NCBI GenBank assembly: GCA_041739525.1
Contig: JBGSNQ010000158.1
Span: 1-64,000 of the forward strand
From: DATJGR01 sp041739525
GTDB lineage: Bacteria > Pseudomonadota > Gammaproteobacteria > Pseudomonadales > Azotimanducaceae
Reading direction: 5' to 3'
DNA length: 64,000 nucleotides
The position numbers were made by a program, and so were the translations under genes. Under the pieces are notes generated by a model. The model had not been told where the DNA came from. It made no database searches and worked only from the letters and a program-made list of their open reading frames with translations. Below are positions 9,151 to 18,389 of the stretch, in pieces. Position 1 is the first letter of the stretch. Each line of letters begins with the position of its first letter.

Positions 9151-9376
9151 GATGTCGGTTCGAGTTTGCTGGTATCCCCAGCGGTAGAGCCAGAATCGTG
9201 CCACTCGATGATGTGAATTATAAAAAGCATAATAATCAATAGTATGGAGCGGACACCTCGACACCAATCGGACTGTGTCTCGAGGGTTCGACTGGTCGAT
9301 ATTCGGTGGCAAGTGACGAAATTTATCACCACCACCTATATACTCGCGCCCGCCTCAAATCAGGCCGCCAATCATC
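9151..9376. promoter_or_regulatory. AT-rich divergent control region between PilZ gene and pyrF
   Basis: This 226-base gap is far more AT-rich than its surroundings, with runs such as TATAAAAAGCATAATAATC near 9220-9238 and TATATAC near 9341. It should contain the promoters of the PilZ gene and of pyrF. No specific operator is recognised. Confidence 0.45.
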
Positions 9377-10201
9377 ATGCTCCGAGCCCCTTTTGCCGAG
9401 CAACTCAAAACGTCCGAGCAGAGCAACGCGTCACTGGTCTGCGTGGGGCTCGACCCACTGCCGGACATGATGCCGGCCGGTTTCGACGGTGCAGAGGGTG
9501 CGCTTGCGTTCTGTCGCCGAATCGTAGATGCCACTGCCGACCTGGTCAGCGCGTTCAAGCCGCAAGCAGCCCATTTCGGCGCTTTGGGAGCGGAGCGGGA
9601 ACTGAAAACGTTGATCGGTTACATCCACGACCACCATCCACGGGTGCCGGTCATTCTCGATGCGAAGCGAGGCGATGTAGGTGCCACCGCTGAGCGGTAC
9701 GCCATCGAAGTGTTCGACCGGTACGGCGCCGATGCGGTCACTGTGAATCCCTATCTGGGTCCTGAGAGTTTGCGTCCGTTTCTCAAACGGGCCGACAGAG
9801 GGGTCTTCATCCTTTGCCGTACCAGCAATCCGGAAAACGCGTGGCTGCAGAACCACCCAGAGAACGATCCGGTATTTCTGAAAGTCGCTCGCGCGGCGGC
9901 TGAGTGGAACGTCACCGGAAACGTCATGTTGGTAGTAGGTGCGACCTATCCCGGAGAGCTTCGCCTCGTTCGCGACGTGGTTGGCGATATGTCCCTGCTG
10001 GTTCCCGGCATCGGCACTCAAGGCGGCGATGTAGAAGCGGCGGTGACGGCCGGCATCGACTCGCACGGATCCGGACTAATCGTGAATGCATCGCGCAGCG
10101 TTTTGTATGCGTCGCGAGGCGCCGACTTCGAACGCGCCGCTCGCGACGCTGTGATCTCGTTACGTAACGACATCAATCGGGTGCGCGGCGTCGGGTTGTA
10201 A
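9377..10201 (+). CDS. pyrF: Orotidine 5'-phosphate decarboxylase, type 2
   Basis: A 274-aa enzyme of the longer type-2 OMP decarboxylase group. The active-site stretch ILDAKRGDVGATAERYA (about residues 94-110) holds the catalytic Asp-Lys-Asp set; LVCVGLDPLP near the N-terminus and GIGTQGGD near the C-terminus bind the nucleotide phosphate. It makes UMP from OMP, the last step of pyrimidine synthesis. It stands alone here, as is usual for pyrF. Confidence 0.95.
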   Translation: MLRAPFAEQLKTSEQSNASLVCVGLDPLPDMMPAGFDGAEGALAFCRRIVDATADLVSAFKPQAAHFGALGAERELKTLIGYIHDHHPRVPVILDAKRGDVGATAERYAIEVFDRYGADAVTVNPYLGPESLRPFLKRADRGVFILCRTSNPENAWLQNHPENDPVFLKVARAAAEWNVTGNVMLVVGATYPGELRLVRDVVGDMSLLVPGIGTQGGDVEAAVTAGIDSHGSGLIVNASRSVLYASRGADFERAARDAVISLRNDINRVRGVGL

Positions 10202-10481
10202 ACGACTTCGTCACCATTCGGAAAGTCGACATACAGTCGTCGGTCGATCATCCTTCACAACGAACAATTACAAAGGTCTCCAGCGGTTGGAAACGGCGCT
10301 GCGATAGACTCAACGGCATTCCGGGAGACTCGTCAGGGTCAAATGACTGACCCATCCAAGACCAAATCGTGCGCAGGGAGTCGCAATCTTTACGATTGAT
10401 TCCCCGGTGAAGCGCGTGCCGTCATAACAAGTATTCAGCGGCGCGCAGATTGTCGATGGTGGGGACGAGGAGACACACGGG
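10202..10481. other. Intergenic region with a small inverted repeat
   Basis: No gene is seen in these 280 bases. A perfect 6-bp inverted repeat GGGTCA/TGACCC with a six-base spacer lies at 10336-10353, about 130 bases before the kinase gene, and could be an operator. A GAGGAG ribosome binding site for the next gene is at 10467-10472. Confidence 0.4.
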
Positions 10482-12314
10482 GTGACGCCAGACGCGGTTC
10501 TGCATCGATACCAGCAAGTGGTATCGGCACCTGTGGTGGACACTGCAGCGCTCTTCCGTTTGATCTCGACCGACGCGGACTTGCTGAACCGTTGGGTGAC
10601 GAGTCTGGGAACACGCGTCGAACCGGAAGCAATCACTCGTGCGATGCATCGTCTCGACGCCGACTCTCTCGCTGCGATGGCGCGCGCCCAAGTATGGTCG
10701 GTAGTTCCGCTCGGAAACGCAGCGCGCCTCGGATTCGATCAGTGGCGAGGCGTGTTGCTCGCATCGTGCGTGTCAGAGGCGCTCGTTCGTGAGGTCGGCT
10801 ATCCGTATCCCGATGCGGCGCGACTGCGGACGCTGCTAGCCAGTTCAGGCGTTCAAGTATCCGGCGACGAATTGATGGCGGAACTCGGCGCATTTCGTGG
10901 CGTCGCTCCCGAGTTGCTGGCCGATGCGCATCCGCTATTGCGCGCTTTTGCCGTTGCAGAGTCGCTCGAACATCACAGTTCCGGAGCCGCCGCGCGAGTG
11001 GCGGCCCTGCTGTTCGGTTTGGATGGGCCGGGATTCGATCGGGTGCTCGATGCCGCGGAACGGCGCTGTGCGGCGCTGATCGAAGCAGCAGAAGTCTCCG
11101 ACGATGTCGACGACAGTTGGCTCGAAGCACTGTGGGTACAAGCGCAACTATCGGCGTTTTCCAACGTCCTCGCGCAACAGGTCGACGAAAAGTCGCTGCA
11201 CGAACTCGCCGCGCTGATCACACGCGCGCTTTTCAGACACGTGCCGCGCTGTTTCTTCCGAAGTGGCGAGACGTTGGCTGCCGTTGGGGATGACGACCTG
11301 GCCGCGCTGAAGATTCCGATGCAATCGAACAGCAGCATCGCTCGTGTATGGCGCGAACAACGCGCTGCGACGATCGAGGAGGACGCCGGCGCGACCGTGG
11401 TCGATCGTCAGATCCTCAGGCGGTTGAATACCGATCGAATGTACGTGGCGCCGCTCAGCGATGGGGAGTCGCAAGTCGGCGTTCTCGCCTTTCGACTGAG
11501 CGATGAAGATCCGGCTGAAGCAGTACTCGCGATGAACGGGTATGCGATCGAACTGGGTCGATGGCTTGGCGCATTGCAGCGCGACGACGAGCGTCGTTTG
11601 CGCTTGTTGCGCGACTACCAGGCGAGCCACGAAAAACGTCTGCGCGAGATCGTGCACGAAGCGAACAACCCGCTCAGCATCATCCACAACTACCTGCACA
11701 TCCTCGAGCTGCGTCTAAAGGACTATCCCGAAACGCACGAGCAGCTGCGTCTCATTGCCGCGGAAATTCGCCGCACCGCCGCGATATTCAAACGCGTCGT
11801 CGAATTTCCGCCAGTGTCTGTGGCAGCCGCAGAGAAGGCTGACGTTCGTGCACAACGCGCCGACCTCAACGAGATCGTGCGCTACGTAGCGGAACTGAGT
11901 CGCGGACGCGCCGAGTCGGCTCGTGTGGAAGTCACGCTGACGCTCTTCGAAGGGGGCGTGCCGGTGACGTCTGATCGCGATCGGATCATTCAGGTGATGA
12001 CGAATCTCGTGCGCAACGCGATAGAAGCCATGTCCGGTGGTGGTGCGCTGCACGTTGCTACGTTCAGCGGTGTGTACCGCGCTGGTAGAGCCGGGGTGGA
12101 GTTCAGCGTGCGCGATGAAGGTCCGGGACTGCCGCCCGCGGTGCTGGAGCGTCTCTACGAACCGAAGACCTCCAGCAAGGGTGGCGATCACGCGGGGTTG
12201 GGTCTGCACATCACTGCGAGGTTGGTCGCCGAACTGGAGGGCGCTATCGACGTGCGCACGGCGGTAGGTCGAGGTACTGCGTTTTCTGTGTTCCTGCCGA
12301 ACCTCGAAGTCTGA
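10482..12314 (+). CDS. HDOD-domain sensor histidine kinase
   Basis: A 610-aa soluble kinase. Residues about 1-230 resemble an HDOD domain, 230-370 resemble a GAF-type sensor, and the C-terminal half is a kinase with phosphoacceptor motif REIVHEANNPLSIIHNYL near residue 390, N-box NLVRNAIEAM, G1 motif RDEGPGLPP and GLGLHITARL. No membrane segment is visible, so it senses an internal signal. No cognate response regulator is adjacent; it stands between pyrF and a convergent acyl-CoA dehydrogenase. The GTG start has GAGGAG nine bases upstream. Confidence 0.8.
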   Translation: MTPDAVLHRYQQVVSAPVVDTAALFRLISTDADLLNRWVTSLGTRVEPEAITRAMHRLDADSLAAMARAQVWSVVPLGNAARLGFDQWRGVLLASCVSEALVREVGYPYPDAARLRTLLASSGVQVSGDELMAELGAFRGVAPELLADAHPLLRAFAVAESLEHHSSGAAARVAALLFGLDGPGFDRVLDAAERRCAALIEAAEVSDDVDDSWLEALWVQAQLSAFSNVLAQQVDEKSLHELAALITRALFRHVPRCFFRSGETLAAVGDDDLAALKIPMQSNSSIARVWREQRAATIEEDAGATVVDRQILRRLNTDRMYVAPLSDGESQVGVLAFRLSDEDPAEAVLAMNGYAIELGRWLGALQRDDERRLRLLRDYQASHEKRLREIVHEANNPLSIIHNYLHILELRLKDYPETHEQLRLIAAEIRRTAAIFKRVVEFPPVSVAAAEKADVRAQRADLNEIVRYVAELSRGRAESARVEVTLTLFEGGVPVTSDRDRIIQVMTNLVRNAIEAMSGGGALHVATFSGVYRAGRAGVEFSVRDEGPGLPPAVLERLYEPKTSSKGGDHAGLGLHITARLVAELEGAIDVRTAVGRGTAFSVFLPNLEV

Positions 12315-12317
12315 CGC

Positions 12318-13478
12318 TCAGCCTCCCGCGTCGCGGATCATGTTGCGGGCGATGAGCGTCTGCTGAATCTGGCTGGTGCCTTCATAGATGCGGAACAGTC
12401 GTACGTCGCGATAGAAGCGCTCGATTCCGTATTCCTCCATATACCCTGCGCCACCGAAGATCTGCACCGCCCGGTCCGCCACACGGCCGACCATTTCGCT
12501 GGCGAACAGTTTGCAGCACGACGCAAGTGTGGTGACTTGCTCACCGGAGTCGCGCCGCTTCGCAGCGTCGATCACCATACAACGCGCGGCGTACGCCTCT
12601 GTTCGACTGTCGGCGAGCATCGCCTGGATCAGCTGAAACTGCGCGATCGCTTCACCGAACTGCTTTCGCTCGAGTGCGTAGTTGAGGCTGTCGGCAATCA
12701 ATCGTTCGGCACAACCGACCGCCAGCGCACTGATGTGCAGGCGGCCGCGGTCCAGCGTCTTCATCGCGGTGAGAAAGCCCTTGTTCAAATTGGCAAATCC
12801 GCCGAGCAGTGCCGACTCGGGCACCCAACAATCTTCGAAAATCACGTCGCTGACATGCGCACCTTGTTGCCCCATCTTGCGGTTCTTCGGCCCCAGCGTG
12901 ATTCCGTTGGTCTCGGCATCTACCAGAAAGGCCGATACACCCTTGGAATCCTGAGTGTTCGGATCGGTACGGGCGAACACCGTGAACAACTGCGCTTGCG
13001 GCGCGTTCGTGATGAACCGCTTGGTTCCGTTGATCACAAAGCCGCCATCGAGCGGTCGCGCGGCGGTCTTTAGCGAGCCTGCGTCTGATCCCGCTTCCGG
13101 CTCGGTCAATGCGAATGAACCTATGATCTCGCCGCTCGCCATCTTCGGTAAGTAATGCGACTTCTGCGCCGCTGTGCCGTCCATGACGAGCCCCTGCGAC
13201 CCGATGCCGTTGTTGGTGCCTATTACCGAGCGGAACGCCGGCGAAGTGCGGCCCAGTTCCATGACCACGTAACACTCTTCGGCCGTGCTCAATCCGAGGC
13301 CGCCAAACTCTTCCGGAATGGTCATTCCGAACAGACCCAACTCACGCATTTCAGCGACGATCGTTTCCGGAATTTTGTCTTCGCGTGCAACCTGCGCTTC
13401 GAGCGGCACCAGCCGCTCGCGCACGAATTTTCGAACCGTGTCGAGGAGGGCGTCGAGCGTCGCTTGGTCCAGGGCCAT
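12318..13478 (-). CDS. Acyl-CoA dehydrogenase
   Basis: A 386-aa FAD-dependent acyl-CoA dehydrogenase of standard length. The N-terminal helical domain ends before GSFALTEPEAGSDAG, which is one of the family signatures; the second signature QIFGGAGYMEEYG and the YEGTSQIQ segment near the C-terminus are present. It introduces a trans double bond into an acyl-CoA and passes electrons to ETF. GGGAG stands five bases before the ATG at 13478. It is divergent from the glutaryl-CoA dehydrogenase gene with 123 bases between, suggesting joint control; the chain length preference cannot be read. Confidence 0.9.
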   Translation of the reverse strand: MALDQATLDALLDTVRKFVRERLVPLEAQVAREDKIPETIVAEMRELGLFGMTIPEEFGGLGLSTAEECYVVMELGRTSPAFRSVIGTNNGIGSQGLVMDGTAAQKSHYLPKMASGEIIGSFALTEPEAGSDAGSLKTAARPLDGGFVINGTKRFITNAPQAQLFTVFARTDPNTQDSKGVSAFLVDAETNGITLGPKNRKMGQQGAHVSDVIFEDCWVPESALLGGFANLNKGFLTAMKTLDRGRLHISALAVGCAERLIADSLNYALERKQFGEAIAQFQLIQAMLADSRTEAYAARCMVIDAAKRRDSGEQVTTLASCCKLFASEMVGRVADRAVQIFGGAGYMEEYGIERFYRDVRLFRIYEGTSQIQQTLIARNMIRDAGG

Positions 13479-13601
13479 GGGTGTCTCCCGATCGGGGCGG
13501 GCAGTCTAGTCACAAGGCCGCGCGCGGGCCAACATTGCGGGACATCGATGTGTACATTAGCCTTCCGCTCGAAGTACGACCCGCCAGAACGAGGAAATCA
13601 C

Positions 13602-14789
13602 GTGAGTAAAGACCGCGCCGGATTTGTCTGGGACGATCCGCTACTGCTCGACGAACAACTTTCCGCGGACGAACGCATGGTACGCGACACCGCGCGTGAC
13701 TATGCGCAGGACAAACTGATGCCGCGAGTCGTCAGTGCCAACCGCCAGGAACGCTTCGATCGCGAGATCATGAACGAGTTCGGTGCGCTGGGAATGCTGG
13801 GAGCGACGTTGCCCGCGAAGTACGGCTGCGCGGAAGTGAATTACGTGTGCTACGGCTTGATGGCGCGCGAGGTGGAGCGCGTTGATTCGGGGTATAGATC
13901 CGCGATGAGTGTGCAGTCTTCTCTGGTGATGCATCCGATCCACGAGTACGGATCGGATGCGCAGCGCGAGAAGTATCTGCCTAAGCTCGCGACGGGCGAG
14001 TGGGTCGGGTGTTTCGGCTTGACCGAACCCGATCATGGCTCTGACCCCGGCAGCATGATCACGCGAGCAGAGCGGGTTGGTGACGGCTACGTGCTGAACG
14101 GCGCCAAGATGTGGATCACTAATTCGCCGATCGCCGATCTGGCAGTGGTGTGGGCCAAGCTCGACGGCGTGATTCGCGGCTTCGTTGTGGAGCGCGGTAT
14201 GCGCGGTTTCAGCACACCCAAAATAGAAGGCAAGATGAGCCTGCGCGCCTCGATCACGGGCGAAATCGTTCTCGACAACGTTCACGTACCCGAAGATGCG
14301 CTACTCCCGAATGCAAAGGGGTTGGCCGGCCCGTTTGGCTGCCTCAACCGCGCGCGCTACGGCATCGCGTGGGGCGCCATGGGTGCAGCCGAGTTCTGTT
14401 GGCATGCTGCGCGCACCTACACACTCGAACGTAAGCAGTTCGGTCGACCGTTGGCGGCAAATCAGCTGATCCAGAAGAAACTCGCTGATATGCAGACCGA
14501 AATAACGCTAGGGCTGCAAGCTTGTCTTCGCGCGGGCAGATTGCTCGACGAAGGTCGATTGCCGGTAGAGATCATTTCGATGATCAAGCGCAACAACTGC
14601 GGCAAGGCACTCGATGTCGCGCGCATGTCACGCGACATGCACGGCGGCAACGGCATTTCCGACGAGTTCCACGTGATTCGGCACGTGATGAATCTCGAAA
14701 CCGTGAATACCTACGAAGGCACGCACGACATCCACGCGCTGATTCTCGGCAGAGCACAGACCGGCCTGCAGGCATTCACCGGCGAGTGA
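13602..14789 (+). CDS. gcdH: Glutaryl-CoA dehydrogenase
   Basis: A 395-aa member of the acyl-CoA dehydrogenase family. The segments FGLTEPDHGSDPGSM, ARYGIAWGAMGAAEFCW and YEGTHDIHALILGRAQTG are characteristic of GcdH, and the Glu of YEGT is the catalytic base. It oxidises and decarboxylates glutaryl-CoA to crotonyl-CoA in lysine, tryptophan and aromatic degradation. The frame is open far upstream, but GTG 13602 has GAGGAA five bases before it and gives the family length. It is divergent from another acyl-CoA dehydrogenase. Confidence 0.93.
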   Translation: MSKDRAGFVWDDPLLLDEQLSADERMVRDTARDYAQDKLMPRVVSANRQERFDREIMNEFGALGMLGATLPAKYGCAEVNYVCYGLMAREVERVDSGYRSAMSVQSSLVMHPIHEYGSDAQREKYLPKLATGEWVGCFGLTEPDHGSDPGSMITRAERVGDGYVLNGAKMWITNSPIADLAVVWAKLDGVIRGFVVERGMRGFSTPKIEGKMSLRASITGEIVLDNVHVPEDALLPNAKGLAGPFGCLNRARYGIAWGAMGAAEFCWHAARTYTLERKQFGRPLAANQLIQKKLADMQTEITLGLQACLRAGRLLDEGRLPVEIISMIKRNNCGKALDVARMSRDMHGGNGISDEFHVIRHVMNLETVNTYEGTHDIHALILGRAQTGLQAFTGE

Positions 14790-15003
14790 TATCAGCGTGA
14801 CATCGCTGCGCTGTCGTCTCGGTATCAGGGATGGTTGATGCGGCGATATCACGGCGACATCGCATAATGGACCTTTCGTGGAACTCTGTGGGGAACCCGC
14901 GAGGCTCGCTTGTCGAGCGAAAGAGGCCGGCATAATTTGACTCTTCACCTGCTGATCGAAGTCGTACGGGCAGGGCCAACAAATCAACTTGGGGGAGAGC
15001 CAA

Positions 15004-15702
15004 ATGATCCGAGTGTTGATTGTCGACGACCACCGTCTCGTACGGATCGGTCTTACCCGCATGCTCGCCGAGGCACGAGGGATCGTGATAGTCGGCGAAG
15101 CCGATTCCGGCGAGCGCGCGTTGGAACTCGTGCGCGAATCGAAACCGAACGTCATCCTGATGGACTTGCGGATGCCCGGTATCGGCGGTCTGGAGGCGAC
15201 GCGTCGTCTGCAGCGTATCGACGCCGGCATTCGCGTGCTGATGGTCACTGCATGCGACACCGATCCCTATCCGGCGCAGGCAATGAAGGCGGGCGCCGCC
15301 GGATACATCACGAAGGGCGCGAACGCCGCAGATCTGGAGCATGCGATTCGACGCGTCTTTCTCGGCCAACGTCACATGTCCGACGACGTTGCTCAGCAGG
15401 TGGCACTGCGTTCGTTCGATACGGTGCCGGAGTGTCCATTCGATCAACTTTCCAATCGCGAAATGCAGATCACCTTGATGGTGGTCGGCTGCAGGAAAGT
15501 TCAGCAGATCTCGCGCGACCTGTACCTCAGCCCCAAGACGGTGAACAGCTATCGATACCGGATCTTCGAGAAGCTGAACGTCACCAGCGATGTCGAACTC
15601 GCACTGCTCGCGGTACGTCATGGCGTCATCGAAAGCAGCAGTCCTGCGCCGGTTCCCGAAGCGTGCCCGCGCGCCGAGACCGGAGAGCGGATGCTCGCTT
15701 GA
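15004..15702 (+). CDS. gacA: Response regulator of the GacA/UvrY/LetA type
   Basis: A 232-aa NarL/FixJ-type regulator. The receiver domain has DDH at residues 8-10 and the phosphoacceptor Asp54 in LMDLRMPG; the C-terminal LuxR-type HTH includes QISRDLYLSPKTVNSYRYRI. The gene is directly followed by uvrC and pgsA, the classic neighbourhood of gacA/uvrY. GacA normally drives small RNAs that titrate CsrA, and a csrA gene is also in this window. ATG 15004 is preferred over the TTG at 14989 because GGGGGAG (14991-14997) is well spaced from it. The cognate BarA/GacS kinase is not here. Confidence 0.9.
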   Translation: MIRVLIVDDHRLVRIGLTRMLAEARGIVIVGEADSGERALELVRESKPNVILMDLRMPGIGGLEATRRLQRIDAGIRVLMVTACDTDPYPAQAMKAGAAGYITKGANAADLEHAIRRVFLGQRHMSDDVAQQVALRSFDTVPECPFDQLSNREMQITLMVVGCRKVQQISRDLYLSPKTVNSYRYRIFEKLNVTSDVELALLAVRHGVIESSSPAPVPEACPRAETGERMLA

Positions 15703-15733
15703 CGATGAAGTGATCGGTGTCTAGGGTCGCCGA

Positions 15734-17563
15734 ATGCGCGACCCGGGAGTTCCGTTCGAAGCTGAACCGTTTCTGAAACGCTTGCCGCAGAAGCCGGGCG
15801 TGTATCAGATGCTGGACGTTGCCGGCGCCGTGCTCTACGTCGGCAAGGCTCGCAATCTGAAGAGCCGCGTGACGAGCTACTTCCGTGCTTCGGGCCTCAG
15901 CACCAAGACGATGGCGCTGGTTGCGCGCATTCACGATGTTGAGATCACGCTGACCGCGAGCGAAACCGAGGCGCTGCTGCTCGAGCAGAGCCTGATCAAG
16001 AAGCTGCGACCGCCGTATAACATCGTTCTGCGCGACGACAAGTCGTATCCCTATATTTACCTGACCGATCACGTGTATCCGCGGCTCGCTTTTCATCGCG
16101 GCGCCAAGCGAAAGACAGGCCGCTATTTCGGTCCGTTCCCGAGCGCCAGCGCAGTGCGCGAGAGCATCAACATCCTGCAGCGCCTGTTTCAACTACGGCA
16201 GTGCGAAGACAGCTACTTCAAGAACCGCGCTCGTCCGTGCCTGCAACACCAGATCGGTCGTTGTAGCGCGCCGTGCGTGCAACTCGTGGCACCGGATACC
16301 TACGCGGAAGACGTACGCCATGCCGTGATGTTCCTCGATGGACGCAACGACGCGATCCTCGAGGAGTTCAAGATTGCAATGGAAGAGGCGGCCGAAAAAC
16401 TCGAGTTCGAGCGCGCGGTTAAGTTTCGCGACCAGATCAAACAACTGCGCAAGATCCAGGAGCAGCAATACGTGCATGCCGCGAGCGGCGATGTCGACGT
16501 ATTCGCCGTTGCACTCGCGTCCGGTGCGGCGTGCGTCCAGGGCATGTTCATCCGCGGCGGTCGATTGCTCGGGCATCGCACTTGGTTCCCACGCAACGAA
16601 CTTGCGGTGGAGGGCGCGGAGATGCTCGATGCATTCCTTGCGCAGTATTACTTCGGCGGTGGCGAGCGCGAGATTCCGAAAGCGATCGTGCTGAGCCATC
16701 CGATCGACGATGCGGAACTCATTGAGCAGGCGTTGCGCGAACAGGCTGGCCATCGCGTTGAGATCACTTCGGGTGTACGCAGCCAACGCGCGCGCTGGCT
16801 CGATATGGCACAGCAGAACGCGAAGTTGTCACTCGACTCGTATCTCGCCGATAAGCAGAACGTGCTCGCCCGGTTCGTCGATCTGCAGGAAGCGCTGGGA
16901 CTCGAAGATCTGCCGGAACGACTCGAGTGTTTCGACATCAGCCACTCGAGCGGAGAAGCAACCGTTGCATCGTGCGTGGTGTTCGATAGCAGCGGTCCGC
17001 TGAAGTCCGACTATCGTCGTTTCAACATCGAGGGCGTCGCTGCGGGGGACGACTACGGTGCGATGAATCAGGCGCTGCGTCGCCGCTATGAACGCCTCAA
17101 ATCGGGCGATGGCGTTCTGCCCGATCTACTCGTCATCGATGGAGGTCCGGGCCAATTGAATCAGGCACGCGAGGTGCTCACGGACCTGCAAGTGGAGGGT
17201 GTACAGATCGTCGGCATCGCGAAGGGCACTACCCGCAAACCCGGTCTCGAGACGATCTATCTCTCCGATCACACTGAGGTAGCCATTCCGCCCAACAGCG
17301 GCGCCATGCATCTGTTGCAGCACATTCGCGATGAGGCGCATCGATTTGCGATCACCGGTCACCGCATGCGGCGGGGCAAAGCTCGACGACAATCCGAGCT
17401 CGACGGCATCGCGGGTGTCGGGCCGAAGCGCCGTCGCGAGCTGTTGCGGCATTTCGGCAGCGTCGCTGCACTTCGCGGCGCGAGTCGCGAGGAGATTGCA
17501 AAGGTACCGGGCGTCAGCCGGCGCCTCGCCGAAGAGATCTACGCGACTTTGCACGTCGAGTGA
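15734..17563 (+). CDS. uvrC: Excinuclease ABC subunit C
   Basis: A 609-aa protein of full length. The GIY-YIG nuclease domain starts with PGVYQMLD and VLYVGKARNLKSR (about residues 20-45), a UVR motif lies near residue 215 (AAEKLEFERAVKFRDQI), the RNase-H-like second nuclease includes ECFDISHSSG and LLVIDGGPGQL, and tandem helix-hairpin-helix motifs end the protein (IAGVGPKRRRELLRHFGS). It makes the 3' and 5' incisions in nucleotide excision repair. The gene starts 31 bases after gacA and is likely cotranscribed with it. Confidence 0.96.
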   Translation: MRDPGVPFEAEPFLKRLPQKPGVYQMLDVAGAVLYVGKARNLKSRVTSYFRASGLSTKTMALVARIHDVEITLTASETEALLLEQSLIKKLRPPYNIVLRDDKSYPYIYLTDHVYPRLAFHRGAKRKTGRYFGPFPSASAVRESINILQRLFQLRQCEDSYFKNRARPCLQHQIGRCSAPCVQLVAPDTYAEDVRHAVMFLDGRNDAILEEFKIAMEEAAEKLEFERAVKFRDQIKQLRKIQEQQYVHAASGDVDVFAVALASGAACVQGMFIRGGRLLGHRTWFPRNELAVEGAEMLDAFLAQYYFGGGEREIPKAIVLSHPIDDAELIEQALREQAGHRVEITSGVRSQRARWLDMAQQNAKLSLDSYLADKQNVLARFVDLQEALGLEDLPERLECFDISHSSGEATVASCVVFDSSGPLKSDYRRFNIEGVAAGDDYGAMNQALRRRYERLKSGDGVLPDLLVIDGGPGQLNQAREVLTDLQVEGVQIVGIAKGTTRKPGLETIYLSDHTEVAIPPNSGAMHLLQHIRDEAHRFAITGHRMRRGKARRQSELDGIAGVGPKRRRELLRHFGSVAALRGASREEIAKVPGVSRRLAEEIYATLHVE

Positions 17564-17607
17564 TGCAAGCCAGTTAGAATGGCCATCCGTCCGACGTCTG
17601 CCTGCGC

Positions 17608-18171
17608 ATGAATACGCCGATTCTGGTCACTGTTTTGCGGATGGCGCTCATCCCGGTGTTCGTCCTGGTGTTCGTCTGGCACGGCGCGTGGACGAACATC
17701 GCCGCCGCGGCGGTATTCGGTCTTGCCGCACTCACCGACTGGCTCGATGGATACCTCGCGAGGCGTCTCAAGCAGACCACTCGTTTTGGCGCTTTTCTCG
17801 ATCCGGTAGCGGACAAGCTGGTGGTAGTCAGCGCCATCGTGATGATGGTGGGCGACCGCGGCAGTTTATGGCTGACGCTACCCGGCCTCGTGATCGTGGG
17901 CCGCGAGATCGTGGTCTCCGCGCTCAGAGAGTGGATGGCCGAAATGAACCGCCGTGGTGTCGTCGCAGTGAGCAGCCTCGGCAAACTCAAGACCGGTGTG
18001 CAGATCGCGGCGATCCTGACGTTGCTCGCATTTCCGCCGGGTTCAGATGAGCGTCTCGTGCTGCTCGGCTACGTGTTGATCTATCTCGCTGCGATCATGA
18101 CCTTGACATCGATGGTCATGTATCTGCGCGCCGCATGGCCGACCCTTCGCGCCGGCCTCGACGGCGACTGA
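17608..18171 (+). CDS. pgsA: CDP-diacylglycerol--glycerol-3-phosphate 3-phosphatidyltransferase
   Basis: A 187-aa integral membrane enzyme with the CDP-alcohol phosphatidyltransferase signature, seen as DWLDGYLARRLKQTTRFGAF followed by LDPVADK (about residues 48-73). It makes phosphatidylglycerophosphate, the precursor of phosphatidylglycerol and cardiolipin. Several hydrophobic helices are visible. It follows uvrC by 44 bases, completing the conserved gacA-uvrC-pgsA order, and is followed by tRNA-Cys. Confidence 0.95.
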   Translation: MNTPILVTVLRMALIPVFVLVFVWHGAWTNIAAAAVFGLAALTDWLDGYLARRLKQTTRFGAFLDPVADKLVVVSAIVMMVGDRGSLWLTLPGLVIVGREIVVSALREWMAEMNRRGVVAVSSLGKLKTGVQIAAILTLLAFPPGSDERLVLLGYVLIYLAAIMTLTSMVMYLRAAWPTLRAGLDGD

Positions 18172-18223
18172 GAACGCGGTTTCGAGGGCCGATTCGATCG
18201 AGTAGAATCCGCCGCTCTTTTCC

Positions 18224-18297
18224 GGCTGGGTGGCAGAGTGGTCATGCCCGCGACTGCAACTCGCGTTACATCGGTTCGATTCCGTTCCCAGCCTCCA
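18224..18297 (+). tRNA. tRNA-Cys (GCA)
   Basis: A complete cloverleaf: acceptor GGCTGGG pairs with CCCAGCC, the discriminator is T as is normal for tRNA-Cys, and the encoded CCA is at 18295-18297. The anticodon loop CTGCAAC gives anticodon GCA. The T-loop GGTTCGATTCC is canonical. It lies 52 bases after pgsA, as in pseudomonads. Confidence 0.95.
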
Positions 18298-18339
18298 TTC
18301 GAGCGTCCTGCGTCCGGCTTTTAACCCCGGTAAACACTA

Positions 18340-18351
18340 GCGGACGTCCGC
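18340..18351. other. 12-bp palindrome downstream of tRNA-Cys
   Basis: A perfect palindrome GCGGACGTCCGC in the 92-base gap between tRNA-Cys and the convergent TonB-like gene. It might take part in transcription termination, but there is no T run. Confidence 0.2.
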
Positions 18352-18389
18352 AATCGGCAGCCCCGCAGGAAGGTGCGCCGCTGTGATCT

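Noticed and set aside
13155..13601. N-terminal extension of glutaryl-CoA dehydrogenase
   Set aside because: The frame is open but lies inside the opposite acyl-CoA dehydrogenase gene and its promoter; the Shine-Dalgarno and family length fix the start at 13602.
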